Shown: positions 48,290-57,095 of the stretch, in pieces
Layout: the number at the start of each line of letters is the position of its first letter
Position numbering within the stretch: the stretch's first letter is position 1
NCBI GenBank assembly: GCA_013359265.1
Contig: JABWCD010000030.1
Location: 1 to 64,000, forward strand
Origin: Candidatus Hydrogenedentota bacterium
GTDB taxonomy: Bacteria > Hydrogenedentota > Hydrogenedentia > Hydrogenedentales > SLHB01
DNA length: 64,000 nt
Direction of reading: 5' to 3'
Position numbers and translations under genes: made by a program
Notes under the pieces: generated by a model
The model's database searches: none
Told to the model about the DNA's origin: nothing
What the model saw: the letters and a program-made list of their open reading frames with translations, nothing else

Positions 48290-50212
48290 ATGCCACCACA
48301 ACCCACAGCCGCGATTTTGACCGCACTCGACGTAACCAAGAGCTTTGGCGCGCAACCTGTCTTGGATCGCGTGTCGCTTACGGTCCACGAGGGCGATCGC
48401 ATTGGTTTGATAGGCCGAAATGGCTGCGGCAAATCGACATTTCTCTCCATCATCGCCGGGTCCGAGTCGGCGACCGATGGCAAGATCACGCGGCAGGATG
48501 GGCTGCGTGTCGTCATGCTGGGGCAACTGCCGTCTTCGTCGGCATCCGACTCGGTTGGGGACGTGCTTTCGCGCGCGGCTGAAGACGTGCGCGCACTGCT
48601 TGCGAGGTATCACGCCACGATGGACCGCCTCGCGGCGACGCCTCACGATTCGCCCGAGCATGCGAAGCTGGGACGGCAGGCCGCGTTGCTGCAGCACGAA
48701 GTCGAGATGGCCGACGCGTGGAACCTCGATGAGGACATCAAACGCGTCACGGTTGCGCTCGATTTGCCCGCCACCGATCGTTCTGTCGCGACACTCTCCG
48801 GCGGGGAGCGCCGGCGCGTCGACCTTGCAGCGGCGCTTGTGCGGCACCCGGACCTGCTGCTGCTCGATGAACCGACGAACCATCTCGACGTCACCAGCGT
48901 GCAGTGGATAGAGGATTTCCTCGCGGCATATACGGGAAGTTGCATCCTTGTGACACACGACCGCTACTTTCTCGATCGGGTTGTGAACCGCATTGTCGAA
49001 TTGGAGCACGGCCGCGTTACGGGCTATCCGGGCAATTACGAGCGGTTTCTCGAATTGAAGGCGGAGCGCGAGGCGCACGACGCGCGCACTGAAGCGAACC
49101 GCCGTTCGCTGTTGCGCCGCGAACTGCAGTGGCTCGTCCGCCAACCCAAGGCGCGTGGCACGAAGGCAAAGTACCGGGTCGATCGCTATTACGAAATCGA
49201 GGCGCAAGGGCCCGTCGAACGCGACCGGGAGTTTTCGTTTGATATCCCGCAAACGCAGCGGCTAGGCAAGACGGTAATCGAGGCGAAGAAAATCTCGCGC
49301 ATTGCCGGGGGCGAAACGCTTTTCCGCGATTTTTCGCTCATATTGCAGCGCGGGATGCGAGTCGGCGTGATGGGGCCGAACGGATGCGGCAAGACGTCGC
49401 TCGTGCGTGTGTTGATGGGCATCGACGCACCGGACAAGGGCGAAATCGTCCACGGGGAGACGGTCGAGTTTCTCTATGTCGATCAGTCGCATGACGAAGT
49501 TCCGCCGGATCAAACGATACTCGATTTTGTGTCGAACGGCGTTACCGACATCGAGATCGGGGGTAAGCGCATGCACGTGCCTGCGTACCTCGAACGGTTC
49601 CTGTTCGATCGCGCGGCGTTGCGAATGCCGATGGATCGCCTCTCGGGCGGCGAGCGCAACCGGCTCGATATCGCGAAGAAATTGCTGCGCGGGGGAAACG
49701 TGCTCGTGCTTGACGAGCCGACGAACGATCTCGATTTGCAGACCCTGCGCGTGCTCGAGGACGCGGTGATCGCGTTCGACGGTTGCGCGATACTCGTGAG
49801 CCATGATCGTTACTTTCTCAACCGTTTGTGCACGCACCTCGTCGTGTTCGAACGCGGGCGCGGTCTCGTGCAGATCGCGGGCAACTACAACGATTACCTC
49901 CGGTGGAAGGAAGAGCAGGCACCGGTCGAAGCGCCGGCGGAAAAGGAACGCAACAAACCGCCGAGAGTGTCGGCCGAACCCGGCAAGCGTAAGCTTTCGT
50001 ACCGCGAGCAAAAAGAACTCGAGGGAATGGAAGCGGCTATCCACCAGGCGGAGGCCACCGTCGCGCGTTTGGAGGCGCTGGCCAACGATCCCGCGACGTA
50101 CCAGCAAGGCCGCGATCACGCTGGAAAAATTGCCGCCGACCTCGCGGCTGCCCGCGCGGACGTCGAGCGCCTCTTTGCCCGGTGGGCGGAGTTGGAGTCC
50201 GTGCTACACTAG
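48290..50212 (+). CDS. uup: ABC-F family ATPase, Uup type
   Basis: 640 residues with two ABC domains and no membrane helix: Walker A GRNGCGKST and signature LSGGERRRVDLAAALV in the first, GPNGCGKTS and LSGGERNRLDIAKKLL in the second; both Walker B followed by DEPTN. The Uup-type C-terminal coiled coil is present (about 565-635; KRKLSYREQKELEGMEAAIHQ). ABC-F proteins act on the ribosome; Uup also affects transposon excision. Divergent from the amine oxidase. No clear ribosome site. Confidence 0.9.
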   Translation: MPPQPTAAILTALDVTKSFGAQPVLDRVSLTVHEGDRIGLIGRNGCGKSTFLSIIAGSESATDGKITRQDGLRVVMLGQLPSSSASDSVGDVLSRAAEDVRALLARYHATMDRLAATPHDSPEHAKLGRQAALLQHEVEMADAWNLDEDIKRVTVALDLPATDRSVATLSGGERRRVDLAAALVRHPDLLLLDEPTNHLDVTSVQWIEDFLAAYTGSCILVTHDRYFLDRVVNRIVELEHGRVTGYPGNYERFLELKAEREAHDARTEANRRSLLRRELQWLVRQPKARGTKAKYRVDRYYEIEAQGPVERDREFSFDIPQTQRLGKTVIEAKKISRIAGGETLFRDFSLILQRGMRVGVMGPNGCGKTSLVRVLMGIDAPDKGEIVHGETVEFLYVDQSHDEVPPDQTILDFVSNGVTDIEIGGKRMHVPAYLERFLFDRAALRMPMDRLSGGERNRLDIAKKLLRGGNVLVLDEPTNDLDLQTLRVLEDAVIAFDGCAILVSHDRYFLNRLCTHLVVFERGRGLVQIAGNYNDYLRWKEEQAPVEAPAEKERNKPPRVSAEPGKRKLSYREQKELEGMEAAIHQAEATVARLEALANDPATYQQGRDHAGKIAADLAAARADVERLFARWAELESVLH

Positions 50213-50267
50213 CGTTGCGCTGCGGCGATGCGCATACTTTTACTGAAAAGCGAGGAGACCCACTCCG

Positions 50268-50906
50268 TTGGACGCACCTGCGACGGTATCGGACCCGGCG
50301 GCGCCAGCGCGCTTGGCGCGCCCCATTTGCCCGGACTGTAATGCCGAGTTGCGCGGAAAGCACATGGGCAGGATCGCGCTGCATTTTTGTCCTGCGGGCC
50401 ACGGCGCCGCGATTGACGGCGCAACCCTTGAAGCGCACGAGCACCGCCATACGCGGCAGTGCGGAATGCACGAGGCTGTCCACAGCGCACCCGCTGCCGG
50501 TGCGCACTGCAAGTCGCGCATGTCGCCGTGGTATCCCGGACGCATGATGGAGCTTCGCCAGGTCGAAGGCGTGACCATCGACTACTGCGCCGTCGAACGT
50601 GGCGTATGGCTCGATGCGCCCGAGATTCTCGCAATTATCAATGTGATGCGCCGTCGTGAGAGTGCGCGCGTGCGCAGCAACTTGACCTACGACGGGCCGG
50701 GAGATGTTCTAAGCGAGGTTGCCGCCGAGATCGCGATTCATACCTCTGACGCATGGGGTCCGGCGGCTGTCGATGTCGTCGTGAACGTCGCCAAGGGCGT
50801 GGGCGAGGCGTCATATTACATCGTCGAAGCGGCGGGCAGCGGCGTCGAAATCGCCGGGGAAGTCGCCGGTGGCATCATCGAATTCATCGCGGACGCCCTC
50901 GGATAA
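50268..50906 (+). CDS. Zinc-ribbon (zf-TFIIB-like) protein
   Basis: 212 residues. A first zinc ribbon, CPDCNAEL...FCPAGHGAAIDGATL, and a second degenerate one, MELRQVEGVTIDYCAVERGVWLDAPEI, match the zf-TFIIB family. The end is a Gly/Ala/Val-rich region (about 155-212) that might contact membrane. The start codon is taken as TTG at 50268 with GAGGAG upstream; no ATG fits. Role unknown. Confidence 0.75.
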   Translation: MDAPATVSDPAAPARLARPICPDCNAELRGKHMGRIALHFCPAGHGAAIDGATLEAHEHRHTRQCGMHEAVHSAPAAGAHCKSRMSPWYPGRMMELRQVEGVTIDYCAVERGVWLDAPEILAIINVMRRRESARVRSNLTYDGPGDVLSEVAAEIAIHTSDAWGPAAVDVVVNVAKGVGEASYYIVEAAGSGVEIAGEVAGGIIEFIADALG

Positions 50907-50969
50907 AGGTAGGGGGCGCCGCGTAACCCTTAGTCGCGCGACTGGATTCGACGATGGCGTGAAAAGATA

Positions 50970-51644
50970 ATGAACTTGCGAGTAGGCCAGCGCTTAAAGA
51001 GCTTGTTCTGGGACAATGAGTACGACATCAATGTTTACGAACAAGTAAAGTTCGTCGAGGCATACAAAGACTACACGCCGCCGTTTCCGCTGATTCCCGA
51101 GCTGCGTTCGTCGTTGCGCGTCATTCCTCCAAAATTCCTCATGGGCCTGAATCGTATTGTGCTAACAAACACCGGAGCGCTTCCCCGCCGGCGTAGACGA
51201 GCCAAGACGTATAGCCGAAAACGTACGGTGAGAATTCCGGATGCCATTGGCCTATACCACCCCGCGTGGAATGGTGAGGCCCCATACATCGAAATCTTCG
51301 TAAACAAGGCCGTAATTATGGGTGCAACTCGATACTACTCGCAGCATCTCACCATTCTTGCACTCTCCAGCGTACTCTTCCATGAAATCGGCCATCACAT
51401 TCACTTCACAAAATATCCGGAACAGGGCGAATGGGAGAGAATCGCGGAGAAGCACCAGAAGAAATATACAAAGCGCCTTTTGTGGCGGCAATCATTCCGA
51501 CATCCTGTTGCCTTGGCCAGCTTTCTCACTGACGTTGATCTATTCTCTCGATTGTGGAAGCGGCGAAACGAACTGGCCTACTCCCTTGTGGAGTTTCGGA
51601 AGGTGCTAAAGAAGAAGCGTCTGTCGAAGCGAAAACGGCGTTAG
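50970..51644 (+). CDS. HExxH metalloprotease-like protein
   Basis: 224 residues. LALSSVLFHEIGHHIHFTKYPE (about 130-151) gives the zincin motif HEIGH with a further His two residues on; the following helices hold candidate third ligands. No signal peptide. The two ends are very basic (PRRRRRAKTYSRKRT, KKKRLSKRKRR). The gene looks lower in GC and richer in ATA and AGA codons than its neighbours, which hints at transfer. No family name assigned; substrate unknown. Confidence 0.7.
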   Translation: MNLRVGQRLKSLFWDNEYDINVYEQVKFVEAYKDYTPPFPLIPELRSSLRVIPPKFLMGLNRIVLTNTGALPRRRRRAKTYSRKRTVRIPDAIGLYHPAWNGEAPYIEIFVNKAVIMGATRYYSQHLTILALSSVLFHEIGHHIHFTKYPEQGEWERIAEKHQKKYTKRLLWRQSFRHPVALASFLTDVDLFSRLWKRRNELAYSLVEFRKVLKKKRLSKRKRR

Positions 51645-51757
51645 GCCGCATGGCAGCTTTTCTTGCCTGCTTCGCAAACGCCCAGTAAACTAGGTGCCGT
51701 AACATTCGTCGGTAATCTCGTGTCTTCCTTGAGTCGCGTTTCGAAGGGGTGCATTTC

Positions 51758-53746
51758 ATGGGCTATTTCATTACGGGGGCGACGGGCTTCATCGGCGGTG
51801 AGTTGGTGGGCCTGCTGGCTAAGCGCAAGGGTACGATCTATGCGCTGGTGCGGCCCGAATCCGAGCATAAGCTGGACGCGCTGCGGAAGAAGCTGGGCTT
51901 GAAGGCGGACCGTCTTGCCGCCGTGCGCGGCGACCTGACCAAACCCCACCTTGGCGTGCGCAAGGACGTAATGACCAAGCTTGAAGGGAAGGTCAAACAC
52001 TTCTTCCACGTTGCGGCGCACTACGACATGATGAGCGACGACGAGGAGCTTCAAATCCATGTGAACGTCGAGGGCACGCGCGAGGCGATCACGCTTGCCG
52101 AGGCAATCAAAGCAAAATGTTTTCACCACATGAGCAGCGTTGCCGTGGCGGGCCTGTTCCAAGGTTATTGGCAAGAGGACATGTTCGAGGAGGCGGAGGA
52201 GTTCGACCAGCCGTACTTCAAATCGAAACGCCTTGCGGAAGGCGTTGTGCGCGCGGAGTGCAAGATTCCGTATCGCATCTACCGCCCCGGCATTGTCGTC
52301 GGCAACTCGAAGACCGGCGAAATACCGAAGGCCGATGGGCCGTATTACCTGTTCAAGTTCCTGCAGCGCGTGCGCAATGCGCTGCCGTCATGGGTGCCGC
52401 TGGTCGGTCTCGAAGGCGGGCGCATTAACATCGTGCCGGTTGATTACGTTGTCGCCGCTACGGACTACCTTGCGCACAAGGGCGGGCTGAACGGCCGCAC
52501 ATTTCATCTCACCGATCCGCAGCCGTACCGTTCCGGCGAGGCGCTGAACATTTTTGCGAAAGCGTCGCGCGCGCCGCAGTTCGCCATGCGCATCGACGCG
52601 CGCATGCTCGACATCATTCCGAAGAACATGCGCGATTTGATTCTGCAGTTGCCGCCGGTGAAACGCCTCATCGAGTCGATTCTGCGCGACCTCGGCGTGC
52701 CCAAGGAAACACTTCAGTACATCAACTATCCGACGCGATTCGATTGCCGTGATACGCAACGCGCGCTCGAGGGTTCGGGCATTGCCTGCCCGCGGCTGGA
52801 CACGTACGCGCCGGCCATTTGGGATTATTGGGAGCGCAACCTCGATCCGGACGCCAACCGGGACCGCACGCTCGCGGGCGCTGTACACGGAAAGGTCGTC
52901 GTGATCACCGGCGCATCCAGCGGGATCGGCAAGGCCACGGCGCTGAAGGTTGGCGCAGCCGGAGGTATCGTTTGCCTTGTTGCGCGCCGCGAAGACATGC
53001 TCAAGGAAGTACAAAGCGAGATTAAGGCGGCGGGCGGCGAAGCGCACGTGTATCCCGTCGACTTGTCCGTGTTAAAGCACTGCGACGAGGTACTCGAGAA
53101 GGTGATGGCGGACCATGGGCGCGTCGATATCCTTATCAATAATGCGGGCAAATCGATTCGCCGTTCGATCAAGCAGTCGTACGAGCGATTCCATGATTTC
53201 GAGCGTCTGATGCAGATCAATTACTTCGCCGCGGTGCGCCTCATTATGGGCGTGCTGCCGCATATGTCGGAACGCAGGCAGGGCCACATCATCAACGTGT
53301 CCACACTCGGCGTCCTTGCAAACTCGCCGCGCTTCTCCGGCTATATCGCGTCGAAGGCCGCTCTCGACGCCTTCGCGCGCTGCGTGCAGGCCGAGTTCCT
53401 CGACAAGGACGTGAAGTTCACGACGATCAACATGCCGCTCGTGCGCACGCCGATGATCGATCCCACGCGCCTGTACGAACATGTGCCCGCGCTTACGGAG
53501 GCGGAAGCCGCGGACATGCTGGTCGAAGCCATCATCTATCGTCCGAAACGCATTGCCACGCGGTTGGGCGTGTTTGCGCAGGTCATGACGACGCTGCTGC
53601 CCGGCCTCTCGGACGTGGTGCTGAACACCGCGTACAAGCTGTTCCCGGATTCCGCGAAGGCGAAGGACGAAGCGGAGCCGAAGGACGACGCCGTTTCGCC
53701 CGAGGCGATGGTGTTTGCCGCGTTGATGCGCGGGATACATTGGTAG
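51758..53746 (+). CDS. Two-domain SDR protein, probable fatty acyl-CoA reductase
   Basis: 662 residues. N-terminal extended SDR/thioester-reductase-like half (about 1-365; YFITGATGFIGGELVGLLAKRK, YFKSKRLAEG with the active Tyr/Lys, IYRPGIVVGNSKTGEI), and a C-terminal classical SDR (about 370-600; VVITGASSGIGKATALKV, NNAGKSIRRS, NVSTLG, YIASKAAL). The same fusion is found in mycobacterial AcrA1-type (Rv3391) acyl-CoA reductases that make fatty alcohols. The ATG at 51758 has AAGGGG eight bases upstream; a GTG three codons earlier is possible. Hairpin repeats follow its stop. Confidence 0.85.
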   Translation: MGYFITGATGFIGGELVGLLAKRKGTIYALVRPESEHKLDALRKKLGLKADRLAAVRGDLTKPHLGVRKDVMTKLEGKVKHFFHVAAHYDMMSDDEELQIHVNVEGTREAITLAEAIKAKCFHHMSSVAVAGLFQGYWQEDMFEEAEEFDQPYFKSKRLAEGVVRAECKIPYRIYRPGIVVGNSKTGEIPKADGPYYLFKFLQRVRNALPSWVPLVGLEGGRINIVPVDYVVAATDYLAHKGGLNGRTFHLTDPQPYRSGEALNIFAKASRAPQFAMRIDARMLDIIPKNMRDLILQLPPVKRLIESILRDLGVPKETLQYINYPTRFDCRDTQRALEGSGIACPRLDTYAPAIWDYWERNLDPDANRDRTLAGAVHGKVVVITGASSGIGKATALKVGAAGGIVCLVARREDMLKEVQSEIKAAGGEAHVYPVDLSVLKHCDEVLEKVMADHGRVDILINNAGKSIRRSIKQSYERFHDFERLMQINYFAAVRLIMGVLPHMSERRQGHIINVSTLGVLANSPRFSGYIASKAALDAFARCVQAEFLDKDVKFTTINMPLVRTPMIDPTRLYEHVPALTEAEAADMLVEAIIYRPKRIATRLGVFAQVMTTLLPGLSDVVLNTAYKLFPDSAKAKDEAEPKDDAVSPEAMVFAALMRGIHW

Positions 53747-53747
53747 G

Positions 53748-53800
53748 AACGCGAAGCGGAGCTTCGCGTTAATTGCGTTCCCAAGCCGGAGCTTGGGAAC
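53748..53800. repeat. Two adjacent perfect hairpins
   Basis: AACGCGAAGC-GGA-GCTTCGCGTT (53748-53770) and GTTCCCAAGC-CGGA-GCTTGGGAAC (53777-53800), both ending GGAGCTT. The second is the type also found at 13087. They are followed by AACGAGAACTCA-type tandem units to about 53830. They may end transcription of the reductase or act as a REP-like element; no U-run follows. Confidence 0.8.
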
Positions 53801-53843
53801 GAGAACTCAAACGAGAACTCAACGAGAACGTTGGGAGTTGATT

Positions 53844-54281
53844 GTGGACAAGCCAACACCGTCGGCGCGGGAGCAATTCAGGGCGCTCGATAAGACAATA
53901 CCGTTCTCCGGCCCGGAAGCAATCGACGCGGCATGCCTCGAATGCTTCGAGTACGAATACGCCGACAAGCCGGTCGCGCAGCGCGTCGATATCGTGACCA
54001 CCACCGACGAGTTTACGTCGGTGTGCCCTTTCTCCGGTCTACCTGATTTTGCCACGGTGACTATTACGTACACCCCCAACCGCCACTGCATCGAACTGCG
54101 CTCGCTGAAGTATTATTTGATGTCCTACCGAAACGTTGGTATCTGGTACGAGCACCTCGTCAATCGAATGCTTGACGACCTCGTGAAAGCGTGCAAACCG
54201 AAATGCATGAAGATCGAGATCGCGTGCAAACCCCGCGGCGGCCTGTCGTCTACCGTCAGCGCGAACTGGAGCGAAACATAG
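53844..54281 (+). CDS. queF: NADPH-dependent 7-cyano-7-deazaguanine reductase QueF
   Basis: Reduces preQ0 to preQ1 in queuosine synthesis. 145 residues, the short unimodular type. Catalytic Cys61 in SVCPFSGLPDF with Asp68, and the QueF motif variant ELRSLKYYLMSYRN (NADPH site). The start is GTG at 53844 with GGGAG upstream; the longer frame begins in repeat DNA. No preQ1 riboswitch is visible and no other queuosine gene is nearby. Confidence 0.93.
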   Translation: MDKPTPSAREQFRALDKTIPFSGPEAIDAACLECFEYEYADKPVAQRVDIVTTTDEFTSVCPFSGLPDFATVTITYTPNRHCIELRSLKYYLMSYRNVGIWYEHLVNRMLDDLVKACKPKCMKIEIACKPRGGLSSTVSANWSET

Positions 54282-54334
54282 CCGCCGTCCTACTCTTGCT
54301 TTCCGACCCCTAACGTCCTCGCTTCGCGACTTCG

Positions 54335-55357
54335 CTACTGGCTGTCCCAATCCGCGAATCGCCTCCGCACGAGAAGGTATAGGAAGAAGGGCGCGCCGAC
54401 GATTGACGTGATGATACCAATCGGCGTTTCGCCGGTCATTGCTTTGCGTGCGATGATGTCGCACAAACATAAGAATGCGCCGCCCGCGACCATGCTCATG
54501 GGCATGAGCACGCGATGGCGCGAGCCGGTGATTGTCCGCACGGCGTGCGGTACCACGAGGCCGACAAACCCGATGGGTCCGACTTTCGACACGATGACGC
54601 CGGTCATGATCGAGCAGACGAGAAACGTTGTCACTTGCAGCCGGCGCACGTCCACGCCGCGGCCCGCGGCAAGATCCTCGCCGAACCCCAATTGATCGAA
54701 GCGGGCCGCCTGCGCGAGGAGGACTAGCGCGCACGGGACGATGCCAATGAGCAGCGTCCACACCGGCTCATACCCGATGAGGTCGACGCCGCCCATGAGC
54801 CAGCGGTCCATGTTGATGAGTTGCTCCGGTTTCGCAAGATAGCGCAGGAACAAGATTCCGGAGTTTGCGAGCAATCCCAGCGTCACTCCCGCGAGCAGTA
54901 GCACCAGCGGCGACATGCGCCGCGCGCGGGTGGCCATCGCGTATATGATCAAGACGTCGAGTGTCGCCGCGGCGAACGCGGCAACCTGCACTAACGAGTA
55001 GCCAAGCACATTCATCGCCGTGCCCGCGCCGAGCACGGTTGCCGTGTATGCGCCAAGCGCGGCGAAGCTATCAATGCCCAGCGTATACGGCGTCGCGAGC
55101 GGATTGCGCAACAGCGCCTGAAACGCGCACCCGGCCAGGGCAAGCCCTGCGCCTGCCAGCAAAGCGAGCAGGGTGCGCGGCAGGCGCAGTGTCAGGACGA
55201 TATTAAGTTCGCGCGCGCCGGCAAGGTCTGCACCGGATCGCCATTGGGTGAACGCGTCGCGCAGGTCGATGGATTCCGTGCCGATCGCAATACTCGCGAG
55301 CACGAGCGCCGCGCACACGATTGCGCATAGTAGAATCGCTACCGCGCGCGACTTCAT
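54335..55357 (-). CDS. FecCD-family ABC transporter permease (corrinoid or siderophore)
   Basis: 340 residues, about ten membrane helices, a BtuC/FecCD-type permease. Conserved phrases: RLPRTLLALLAGAGLALAGCAFQALLRNPLATPYTLGI, VGPIGFVGLVVPHAVR, GETPIGIITSIVGAPFFLYLL. The ATG at 55357 overlaps the ATPase stop by four bases; a much longer open frame upstream passes through that gene in another frame and is rejected. Confidence 0.95.
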   Translation of the reverse strand: MKSRAVAILLCAIVCAALVLASIAIGTESIDLRDAFTQWRSGADLAGARELNIVLTLRLPRTLLALLAGAGLALAGCAFQALLRNPLATPYTLGIDSFAALGAYTATVLGAGTAMNVLGYSLVQVAAFAAATLDVLIIYAMATRARRMSPLVLLLAGVTLGLLANSGILFLRYLAKPEQLINMDRWLMGGVDLIGYEPVWTLLIGIVPCALVLLAQAARFDQLGFGEDLAAGRGVDVRRLQVTTFLVCSIMTGVIVSKVGPIGFVGLVVPHAVRTITGSRHRVLMPMSMVAGGAFLCLCDIIARKAMTGETPIGIITSIVGAPFFLYLLVRRRFADWDSQ

Positions 55358-56157
55358 TGCCGGGGCTCCGCGAGCGCATCGACGGTCACCAGCGGCGTAC
55401 CCGTCAGCGGGTGCGCGCACACACGAATTGCCGCGCCGTACGCTCGGGACAGCAGCGGCTCGGTAACGACCTCGCCGGCGCAGCCCGAAGCCAGGATGCC
55501 GCGCGACGCGCAGCCCAACAGCAGGATGCGATCGCAGAACCGCGCGGCGAGGTTGATGTCGTGCGTCACCACGGCGATGCCGCGGTGGTCGTTCCGGATC
55601 CGCCGCAACAGGGCGAAAATTTCGATCTGGTGGTGAATGTCGAGCGACGAGGTGGGCTCGTCCAGCAACAGCGCGCGCGGCTCTTGAGCGAGCACACTTG
55701 CGAGCAGCACGCGTTGGCGCTCGCCGCCGGATAACGATAGAAAGTCCCGATCGCGCAGCGTCGCCGTCTCCGTCTCGGTCAGGCAGCGGTCCGTCACGGC
55801 GCGGTCGTGCGCGCTCAAGGTCCCAAACGCGCCGACGTGCGGAAACCGCCCCAGACCCACGGCCTCGCTCACGCGCATCGAGAAGATAGGGTTCACCGAT
55901 TGCGGCAGAAACGCGACGATACGCGCCCGTTGCATAGGCCTGAGCGCGTTCGACGCGAGGCCACCGATTCGGACGGTACCGGTCACGGGTCGCAGTGCGC
56001 CCGACATCAACTTCAACAGCGTACTCTTGCCGCAGCCGTTTGGGCCGACAATGCCGACAAGTTCGCCATCGCCCAGTGACGCCGTCACGTTCTCGAGCAC
56101 AGACTTTCCCGATTCGTACGCAAACGAGATCGAGGACATTTCGATGAGCGGCGTCAC
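55354..56157 (-). CDS. ABC transporter ATP-binding protein (FecE/BtuD type)
   Basis: 267 residues. Walker A GPNGCGKST (38-46), Q loop, signature LSGGERQRVLLASVL, Walker B ALLLDEPTSSLD, H loop VVTHDINLA. Partner of the adjoining permease and binding protein; overlaps both by four bases. Confidence 0.95.
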   Translation of the reverse strand: MTPLIEMSSISFAYESGKSVLENVTASLGDGELVGIVGPNGCGKSTLLKLMSGALRPVTGTVRIGGLASNALRPMQRARIVAFLPQSVNPIFSMRVSEAVGLGRFPHVGAFGTLSAHDRAVTDRCLTETETATLRDRDFLSLSGGERQRVLLASVLAQEPRALLLDEPTSSLDIHHQIEIFALLRRIRNDHRGIAVVTHDINLAARFCDRILLLGCASRGILASGCAGEVVTEPLLSRAYGAAIRVCAHPLTGTPLVTVDALAEPRQ

Positions 56158-57068
56158 AGCTCTTTCTCACCGGCTGCGGGATGGAGCATCTCCGAGAGTT
56201 GTTTCGCGATAAGCCCCACACGTGGCCCGGGCCGAAGCCCATACGATTCGAGGAAGAGGTGCACGCGCCCGTTCTGAACCGCGGGCACGGTGCTTAGCTC
56301 GTCCCAGTCCGCAATGTAGCGGGCCTGCTCCTCGGGCGAAAGATTCTCGCCCGCGTGAAACTCGACGATCACATCCGGCGCGCGCGCCACGACACTCTCC
56401 TTCGACGCCTCGAAATACGGGTTATCGGCGTCGTTGAAGATATTGTCGCCTCCGGCGATGTCCGTCAACTCGGACATGAACGACAGGCGCCCCACGGTAA
56501 ACAGATTGTTGAGGTCGTGGCTCTGGCGCGTGTTGATCAGGAGCACCTTCGGCCGGGGTTTTCCCCGCGTGGACTTGCGCACCGCGTCGAGATCGGCGTC
56601 GATTCTTGCGCACAGTGCTTCCGCCTGCTGCGCGCAATCGAGCGCGTCGCCGATCGCGCGGACACTTTCATGGATCGACTTCACGTCATCCATGTGCGCG
56701 TTCAGAATACGATACCCATTCTGCTGCGCGAGGGCCGCCAACTTTTCCATCTTTCCCGGAAGGATGATCAATTCCGGTGCAAGCGCGGTAATTGTCTCGA
56801 GGTCGGGGTCGAGATACCCGCCGACACGTTGAATCGATTTGGCCTCCGGTGGGTAATCGCAAAAATCCGTGACGCCGACGATGCGATCGCCCTGCCCAAG
56901 GGCGAAGACGGTCTCCGTGATGTTAGGACCAAACGTGATGATTCCCTTACGGGCAGACGCCCGACTGCTTCCTGAGGAATCGCAACCCAGCGACGCGACG
57001 GCCTGCAGCAGGAAGAGCGCCAGCCAGAACCCGATTTTTTTGCGTGTGCGGCCTGTTTGCGCTGGCAT
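56154..57068 (-). CDS. Periplasmic-binding lipoprotein of a FecB/BtuF-type transporter
   Basis: 304 residues. Lipobox ASLGC near residue 29. Helical-backbone binding protein: FGPNITETVFALGQGDRIVGVTDFCDYPPEA, GGYLDPDLETITALAPELIILPG, then ends RPGPRVGLIAKQLSEMLHP. The phrase TDFCDYPPEA is common in corrinoid and some iron-chelate binders, so vitamin B12 is a fair guess, not proven. No B12 riboswitch precedes the operon. A palindrome (57074-57095) lies just upstream. Confidence 0.9.
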   Translation of the reverse strand: MPAQTGRTRKKIGFWLALFLLQAVASLGCDSSGSSRASARKGIITFGPNITETVFALGQGDRIVGVTDFCDYPPEAKSIQRVGGYLDPDLETITALAPELIILPGKMEKLAALAQQNGYRILNAHMDDVKSIHESVRAIGDALDCAQQAEALCARIDADLDAVRKSTRGKPRPKVLLINTRQSHDLNNLFTVGRLSFMSELTDIAGGDNIFNDADNPYFEASKESVVARAPDVIVEFHAGENLSPEEQARYIADWDELSTVPAVQNGRVHLFLESYGLRPGPRVGLIAKQLSEMLHPAAGEKEL

Positions 57069-57073
57069 ACGCG

Positions 57074-57095
57074 GTTGCGCGGCTAGCCGCGCAAC
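57074..57095. promoter_or_regulatory. 22-bp perfect palindrome at the PIG-L/binding-protein junction
   Basis: GTTGCGCGGCTAGCCGCGCA plus AC. It overlaps the stop codon of the PIG-L gene and lies six bases from the start of the binding-protein gene. In the mRNA it forms a 9-bp stem with a 4-base loop and may set the relative expression of the two genes. Confidence 0.55.

Noticed and set aside
47879-49252. 457-codon minus-strand ORF spanning two divergent genes
   Set aside because: Crosses the start region of both amine oxidase and uup; no motif.
53747-53843. preQ1 riboswitch before queF
   Set aside because: The leader contains two perfect hairpins and tandem AACGAGAACTCA units; none fits the preQ1 aptamer pattern.
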